NCBI GenBank assembly: GCA_963978905.1
Contig: OZ022256.1
Coordinates: 45,804,001-45,868,000, forward strand
Length of the DNA stretch: 64,000 nucleotides
Reading direction: 5' to 3'
DNA from: Trichostrongylus colubriformis
Lineage: Eukaryota; Nematoda; Chromadorea; Rhabditida; Trichostrongylidae
Under the pieces are notes generated by a model, which did no database searches, was not told the origin of the DNA, and saw only the letters and a program-made list of their open reading frames with translations. Position 1 is the first letter of the stretch; each line of letters begins with the position of its first letter. A program made the translations under genes and the position numbers. Below are positions 58,172 to 64,000 of this stretch, in pieces.

Positions 58172-58810
58172 TAGTCTTTCTCGATTAAGGCAGCCTGTTG
58201 TAGCCCTGAGATTTTAGCAGCCTCTCCCGAGCGGTCCTACCCAACGCTACCGTATTGGGGGCTCATTCAGGTTCAGGGGAATGAGGCCCATTCCTATTGC
58301 TGTTCTCGGCAAGACGGAGACCCACGAATACCTTGCCAGGCTCTGTCGTGGGGGCTGGGTCTACTCTGGATACTTAGCCAGGCTATTCCGAAGTGGACGG
58401 GGGGTTTAATGTTGAAGACGACCCCGGATTGCCTCCCATGAACCTCCCACTCGCTAGAATGCAAATTGGCTGGACTGAATGCAGGATACCAAGTGCACCA
58501 TGCAGAACGCTCCCACACGTATGCGAGAAACGTCTGCATGAATACAGAAGGTATGAATCAGTCAAGCGCAGCAGAATCAGGGAGTCCATCCAGTGAATTC
58601 AACTGCGTCTCAGGGCACACACATGGTGAAGTGAAGTGTGGTTGTAAATAGCTTATGATCGGTGCTATCAAAGCACTTCCTTATCTTTGGCCAGCAGGCC
58701 TAAATAACGGATCCTAACTAACTGAGCACATTTCATTCGTTTTCTAGTATCAATGTAACAAAAACGATCGACCGCTAAAGCGTCCAAAATTCGTTAACGT
58801 TTATGTTGAG

Positions 58811-59056
58811 CTAGTTGAGCTGGCGCATACTACTGCGAGCGACTCACGGCCATGCAAGGTGGGTTTTAGTATGGGTACCGACATCGACGTATACAACTTT
58901 GAACAGTACCCTTCTTCCATACACAGTCCAAAAAGCGCAATTAATAAAACAGGATTACAGTGATCACCTTAGTAGCCATATCAGCCGCTTCGATCAGATC
59001 CACTCGTCATAACATCACCGTAAGCAGCGCACAGTAGCGTGCACCAGCTCAACTGG
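58811..59056. mobile_element. solo 5' module (inverted-repeat MITE form)
   Basis: The ends CTAGTTGAGCTGGCGCAT and GTGCACCAGCTCAACTGG form inverted repeats like those of the 5' modules at 26878 and 37608, but no body, array or microsatellite follows. It may be an independent MITE that the larger elements carry, or a truncated copy. In lectin intron 2. Confidence 0.55.
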
Positions 59057-59294
59057 TGTACATATGATTTAAAAGTAAAGGAGTAGCTACAAGTGAACTT
59101 TGCACTCAATCTGCGCTCTGATTAACTGATAATTCTTTTTTTAAAGCTGATCCTTCGCGGCTCATTCGCACACAATTCAAAAGTTGGCATCTCTGACGTG
59201 ATCCGATGAGGTAATTCGGTAATCCACAGAATTAGTCATTCCGGGGTACTTTCGTACGGGAAACTGGTGGATGTTATCACTGAAGTTTTCACTA

Positions 59295-60034
59295 CAAGGG
59301 GTGCCCAAAAAAAGTAATTTTGCTCACGGCCCACATCCGCCTGTTATACAAAACATAGGGAGACGAAAGAGATAAAAGTAGTGGGGCAAAATATTCTCGA
59401 AACGTTCCTCTAAAAGCGAGAATAGGCTGAGACTCACTACTTTCACTCACATAAAATTATGGAGCCTTCAAGCGGCGCAGTCGGGCTTCAGAGCACCTAC
59501 GGTATCAAGGTCCACATAAAACTGTGGATCCAGGTTCCGTGGGAGGTCTTTTGTGGAAAGCTTCCTAAGGATTGGCCCTTCCGATCATGGAAGTCACAGA
59601 GCCCTTGCTGCTTGGACAAGGCTGCTATGACCCGAAGTATCGTTTTTCATGCCTAAAACCTGACCCGGAGGGGTTTCAGTGGTAATGGCACATTCTGGCT
59701 CTTGGAAACGAAGGGCGTTGGGAACCCGGAAAAACGGAATATTTAAGAACACCACCCAGTATGGATCCCCTCAGGTACCCATAATCAACGGACTTAGCAA
59801 GGTTGTGAACGAGGGCGACGAAGTTTCGGATTTTGACCAGCTGAGGTGACACATCTTGTTCACTCGGAACAAGCAACCGTTCCTGCTCGTGCAGAAGGCT
59901 GTAACGGAAAACATTGATAGACGGAGGTCTGCTCTTTACTTTAGGGATAAAAACACCAAGTCGGAATTTGCCGAAGTTCGACTAATGTGGGGTTGAAAGT
60001 GGAGAGCAAAAATTACCTTTTTTTGCATCCCCTG
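59295..60034. mobile_element. Tc1/mariner-like relic (740 bp, TA duplication)
   Basis: TA on both sides (59293-59294 and 60035-60036). The left end CAAGGGGTGCCCAAAAAAAG and the right end (complement CAGGGGATGCAAAAAAAGGT) are inverted repeats continuing to TAATTTTTGCTC. Internal frames (59459-59656 plus; 59676-59876 minus) are too decayed to read as transposase. In lectin intron 2. Confidence 0.65.
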
Positions 60035-60345
60035 TATTTTCATTGCCCCATCCCTCTTTTCAAGTGCTCTAGTTACGCTAACAGCATGACCACCTATGAA
60101 CAGAAACTAAGCATCCGAGGCACATGAAATGGAGAAGTGAGTGACCACTGAAACCAAGTGCTTGGAAAGAAGAGTGAAGTTTCAAGCACTGCACATGTAT
60201 GCCACCTCCTTTTGTTCGACTCTGAAGTAAACTGATCTAGTGCTTATCTTTTCCAAAGTTAGGCGTTGAGAGATGTTTTTTTGAAAAAACAGATCAGGAA
60301 TTCTCAAGTGTGACTATTCCACTCAAATGAAATCATAAATAGCAT

Positions 60346-60591
60346 GTGGCTCGTAAACGCAATAAAAGGCAAAAAAAACCGTCAAATGCTAGTGCAGAGA
60401 GATTGCGTATTGAGACTTGGTTCACTGGGACAGTATTAGATTCTGTGAAAAAATTTTTGCCAACAACTCATGAAGCGACATTACCAACCAAACTTCTGCT
60501 TGCAGTGTTGTATTTGATGTCAACTCCCCTCGCCTTTAGTGAAGCAACTCAGTTTGCATTGGATTATTATTTTGCTACAAAAGGCACATGA
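60346..60591 (+). CDS. open frame of unknown origin in lectin intron 2
   Basis: About 81 codons, from GTG at 60346 overlapping an out-of-frame ATG, to TGA. It begins ARKRNKRQKKPSNASAERLR (basic) and goes on to WFTGTVLDSVKKFLP, TLPTKLLLAVLYLMSTPLAF and DYYFATKGT. The composition is protein-like and the second half is hydrophobic. No ATG start is in frame, so it is probably a fragment of an element or an old exon. The family is not recognised. Confidence 0.25.
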   Translation: MARKRNKRQKKPSNASAERLRIETWFTGTVLDSVKKFLPTTHEATLPTKLLLAVLYLMSTPLAFSEATQFALDYYFATKGT

Positions 60592-60936
60592 TTAACTCCT
60601 CGTAACAGCGAGCCCCGCGGTTGTTGATAATAGGCTAATTTTTAGTGAAAGATTTGAGAAAACTGTCTGGTTCAATGTTAAAAGGAAGTGACTTCGTTTG
60701 CGGAGCTGAGAATCGTTATGAGCACTCATGCACCTCAACAAGATCTGTTCAAACAGTAATTAACATCATTCCAGCGAAAGCAACGTTTTTAACATACTTC
60801 AGTGAATCGAAAGACGAGTCCTCACAGACAACAAGTTTATAGGCTTGACGATAGTCCTCTTTGAATTTATAGAGAAATTTTGCTGCTCCATTTTGCTGCT
60901 GCGATAATGTCATAACTCACAGCAATTTCATTACAG

Positions 60937-61115
60937 ATATCACAAAAAGCCATTCTAAAGACAAATCGTACGAAGAGCCGTTTTGGATCGGGGGCAAAGA
61001 GGAGGGTGATTCCTGGAAGTGGACAGATGGCACACGATGGGACTACACGAATTGGGAACCTGGTGAGCCGAACAATGGAGCAGGAGGTCGGATGGGGCCG
61101 GAAGATTGTTTAATG
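60937..61115 (+). CDS. secreted C-type lectin, exon 3 (EPN motif)
   Basis: Acceptor CATTACAG at 60929-60936. The exon completes the split codon from exon 2 (G+AT, Asp) and runs 59 more codons to ATG|GTATAT, phase 0. The text includes FWIGGKEEGDSWKWTDG, WDYTNWEPGEPNNG and GPEDCLM. W-I-G is the conserved core. E-P-N is the calcium- and sugar-contacting tripeptide of mannose-type lectins. E-D-C is the conserved cysteine before the final strands. The last exon (WND and two cysteines) is not seen before 64000. With exons 1 and 2 the coding length is 441 bases, 147 codons. Confidence 0.85.
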
Positions 61116-64000
61116 GTATATTTTATTCGTTGTTCCATTTTGACTCATAGAATAGGGGCAACTATATTGGTGACTTCAAAGCATGTCACCTTCAAAAGTG
61201 TAACTGTAGGGTCCCCAAGAGTTTTTGATATATTTTTTCAAAATTATTTAACATCAACTGTGGTGAAACAGTAAGCACATATATCAACCAATAGTATTCA
61301 CGTCTTCTGTTGTCAACACATGAACCCATCTCCTCAGAAGCCAGAGTGCACGTATTTTTCAAGCTCAGTGACTGCCCTCTCCAAGTCATCACGTTTCTCA
61401 AATTTTACTCAGCAAAAAAATAAGCATGAACGAGAGGAACGAAGATATGCTTGCAAGGTTCTATGAATCAGTAAGAGAATCCCGCCCTTCTGGGGATGCT
61501 GCATGCAAGATTCCTTGACTCCACTTCGCAGGATGGCAACGAAGAAGAGCCTCATTCAGTGGACGTAGGGAAAGGTCTAAGTCTTGCTGTGGGTTAGAAT
61601 CCGCAACCATAGCACGTGAGTAAGAGTGGCCATAACTTTTCCGTCGGCCGTAATTTGCCTGTTTAAAGCGAAACTCCATATTTCATGGGTATCAAAAAGT
61701 CGCTGCACCTTGTATTAGTTCTACATGTTAAACACCTGTCAACTACACTGCTGTGATAGCCACACACCTTAACTGTTCACTTGTCAGTGCAGTTGGAAAT
61801 TACCGCACACATGATTCTAAACTTGTCTCTTACTTCCTTTCAACGTAGTAAACAGTCCATTCCAACCTTCCTGTTTTGCTTGCGAAGTCTCGCACTCCTG
61901 TAATCGATAACCTTCAACCAAAGAATGACCTTACCACTATTTCACTCTAATGAATGTACTTAGTCCAGACAGGTCACAGTCCATTATCACGTCGGTCGAG
62001 TATAAAGACGTTTTGAAGAATTTCTCAGATGCGTATGGCCAATACTCTCGGACACCTGCACGTGGGCTTCCACTCGGCCTCCACGACCTCCATCGTCCTC
62101 TCCTGACATCGCTTTTCTGACGAAGACGACGGCCTACATGCAGCAGATTATCCTCACCAATTATGTATTGGAGCTGCCAGCAGAAATTTAAACCACTGCT
62201 GCTCAAGCTGCATCATAACTGGTTGCTGTGAAAAGCACTTTGTTGGGTACCCTTGTAGAGCCAGAAAGAGCGGGGCAGCGATAGCGACACTGGTTTTACT
62301 GGTCCGATGCCTGTATGACCCTTTGAAGTGATGCAAAAGGGGCGAAAGCCCTTCCTCTATGAAGGACAGTAGTGGGAAGAATGTCACATTTTTTTTGAGT
62401 TTCTGGCCCTTTTACCCCGTTTTTTCTCCACTGTGGGCTTCCTTAATTTCTTGACTTTGTGTTCCACAATCGGCCAAAATTGCATGTAACCGTATCTTTC
62501 CGTGTATTTGAGGATTATCTGAATGACAGACATTAAAGATACCGAGAGGGGCAATTTCGGCCCAAGGTAGCCGCTTGCAGTTGGTTAGTTCGCGATAATT
62601 GCACACACGACGCTTTGCCAAGGATTCGAGTGTGCATTCATTGGAAATTTTTCTTATTTTCTTTTCTTTTTCTTTCTTTCTTTCTTTTCTTACCTTCTTC
62701 TTTTCTTCTTTATTTTTTTCCTTTTCTTTTTCTTACATCATTTTTCTAACTCTCTTTTTCTTCGTTTCACTTGTTTGTTGCCCTTTGTTGTTTCACTCTT
62801 TTTACATCATCATGAATAAGACCAAATTCGCCTTACGCAACATTAAATGACAACGGTGTAGGCCCGTCACCAGTAGGCAACTCGACCACTAAAGCGTGCA
62901 GTTCGAGGTGATGTGCGCTAGATCGCGATAGCGCCCCAAAAACTCGTTTTTCAATGCGATTTTCGTTACACTTTATCTCGTCTGTTCTCGAATATTCATT
63001 AACAAAGCACAGTGTTTTCAAATACGTCTTCCTTCCTTATCTCCCCCCTCCCCCTCTCGGTCCTTTGAACTTCTGGAAAGTTCAGCATTTTGTACGCAGT
63101 GCATCGCTTACCGGACTTCATCAATGAAATAGAAATAATGTCCCACAAAGATTCTCTGCAGATACCCTGCATGTATAGGGCCAAAAACGAGACAGCGGTT
63201 CAGGCATAGCTTGGCATTCATTCATCGACCTAAAGGCACATTCCAATTATTGGAGTATTGCAGTTCTCCCCGTGGCTAGAAAAATCTACATCAACCACGT
63301 AGTCTGTACCTTTTCCGAGGAGTGAGCGTGAGTTTCTGAAGTGTGCAGAGCTAAAGAAACCAGCGCGATTCCACCATGCAGCCAGTGCACTACTCCTGGG
63401 GGTCGAGGAAAGTAGCCGTTCCAGCTAGTCGTATTTGAGGAAGACCCAATTATAGAGGGGGTCTTACTCAAATACGACTCCACCTTTTTGACCTTTACAA
63501 TACCGGTAACTGTTGCCGAACTGTATAGTTGCAATGTGCTTTATTGCTATGTTTTCTTACCTAAATCAGAAAGCTATTTATTTCACATTTCCTCACACGG
63601 ATTAGATGTAAAATACCCTTCGCTTCTGATCTGCTCAGTAAAAGTTTAGATTCTAGTGCTTATTGGTGACCTCTTCACGCAGAACTCCCTCCTGTCCGGA
63701 TAAATACAATCCCCCGTCGAGAATCCTCGACTCCTGGTGTGCATTGCATGCAGCCCAAGCCCGCCCACTCCAGGCGTGACTGCTGGCAGTGACGGTGGCA
63801 ACGGTGGCAACAACGTGGCAAATAAGGCCAGCAATTTACGTGATTAAATAAAATAAGGAGGAGATCACGATGATGAAGGAAACGTTGACATGAGGTACCG
63901 GATGAGATCTCAGAATTCCTCATGATACCATCCAGCTGGAACAGGTTCGAAGGTCCGCTTTCACGTGGTGATCTAATGAGATCAGATGCAACCAGGCTTT
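61116..64000. other. no further lectin exon or other gene recognised
   Basis: The minus-strand frames at 61461-61679 and 61937-62387 have no motif I can name. 62560-63070 resembles 40790-41220 (a dispersed repeat), with a TTTC-rich pyrimidine run at 62640-62720. 63700-63740 has GTCGAGAATCCTCGAC beside CCCCC, the same hairpin/C-run motif as at 30385 and 32594. I could not find a WND-type terminal lectin exon. Confidence 0.35.
63427..63479. repeat. short inverted repeat
   Basis: AGTCGTATTTGAGGAAGACC and GGTCTTACTCAAATACGACT form a 20-base stem with one mismatch around a 13-base loop. The CAAATACGAC end is the same word found beside the poly-C runs at 30370, 31930 and 28965. Confidence 0.6.

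Larger units (their letters stand above)
54098..58640 (-). mobile_element. RTE-type retrotransposon, copy B (inactive, with insertion)
   Basis: Minus-strand homologue of copy A from the leader (58640-58175) through endonuclease (IYTYNARTLASEGSIEDLMM at ~56924; GILVNTPLSMNIDSNENL, FVAYAPTSSYDEDELEAFY) and RT (PLCLTFIDLKKTFDSVETEA, KRGVRQGDTISPKLFSA) to the 3' end ([34 protein letters not shown]). It shares with copy A the one-base loss in the endonuclease GDFN motif (about 56492-56510) and FVDG instead of F-A-D-D (about 54920). A Harbinger-like element (56929-58171) separates leader from coding part. It is antisense in lectin intron 2. Confidence 0.9.

Noticed and set aside
62599..62850. Phe/Ser-rich 83-codon frame
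   Set aside because: Translation of a TTTC-rich pyrimidine run.
1..64000. CRISPR arrays, operons, rRNA genes, telomeric TTAGGC arrays, spliced-leader RNA genes
   Set aside because: None seen; the tandem repeats present lack spacer-repeat structure and the window is eukaryotic in character.

Overview
This window reads as nuclear DNA of a strongylid (hookworm-like) nematode. The signs are non-LTR retrotransposons of the RTE and CR1 types, a mariner relic, a BEL/Pao relic, a C-type lectin gene whose introns use TTTCAG-type acceptors, and a probable trans-splice acceptor six bases before the lectin start codon. There are no operons, Shine-Dalgarno sites, rRNA genes or CRISPR arrays. Most of the 64 kb is transposable-element DNA, and almost every long open frame is either element debris or a shadow of a repeat.

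The one gene that can be assembled is a secreted C-type lectin on the + strand. Exon 1 (45653-45808) carries a signal peptide and the start of the lectin fold. Exon 2 (53827-53932) carries the KKTWAEADKAC region. Exon 3 (60937-61115) carries FWIGG and the EPN sugar/calcium motif. Splice phases agree (0, then 1), and together they give 147 codons. The last exon, expected to hold a WND motif and the final cysteines, is not visible and probably lies to the right. Introns 1 and 2 are about 8.0 and 7.0 kb because they are full of elements. An inverted paralogue of exon 1, with its upstream outron and the start of its intron, lies on the - strand at 876-1049; the rest of that gene would lie left of the window.

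Layout. 0-1.2 kb: lectin paralogue and a hairpin element. 1.4-3.55 kb: CR1 relic. 5.3-5.5 kb: orphan exon (-). 5.7-7.0 kb: 1.3-kb near-perfect palindrome. 7.1-8.3 kb: Pao relic. 9.1-12.4 kb: RTE copy A. 14.2-17.0 kb: inverted-repeat composite with head-to-head RTE 5' ends. 18.4-24.8 kb: one CR1 LINE (-) split by four unrelated insertions (Tc1-like, Harbinger-like, hairpin element, mariner). 25.4-28.5 and 37.6-40.1 kb: elements with internal tandem arrays (unit exactly 146 bp) and a CA microsatellite tail. 29-32 kb: duplicated noncoding repeats. 33.1-33.8 kb: degenerate coding remnants (-). 35.1-36.3 kb: hAT-like MITE and a ~173-bp tandem array. 41.6-45.4 kb: more array elements, a Harbinger-like copy inside an RTE fragment, and a relic palindrome arm. 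45.5-61.1 kb: the lectin gene with, in its introns, inverted minisatellites, RTE copy C, an array element, RTE copy B (itself holding a Harbinger-like element) and two DNA-element relics. 61.1-64 kb: repeats with no gene recognised.

The most notable points are a lectin gene stretched by nested elements with an inverted partial copy; three Harbinger-like elements (TAA/TTA target duplications) that each carry a tRNA-like segment; a 1.3-kb foldback with a 4-bp target duplication and an older single-arm relic; array-bearing elements whose 146-bp unit number varies and which form a two-type pattern; and two RTE copies that share the same inactivating frameshift. All similarity statements come from reading by eye; no alignments or database searches were run.
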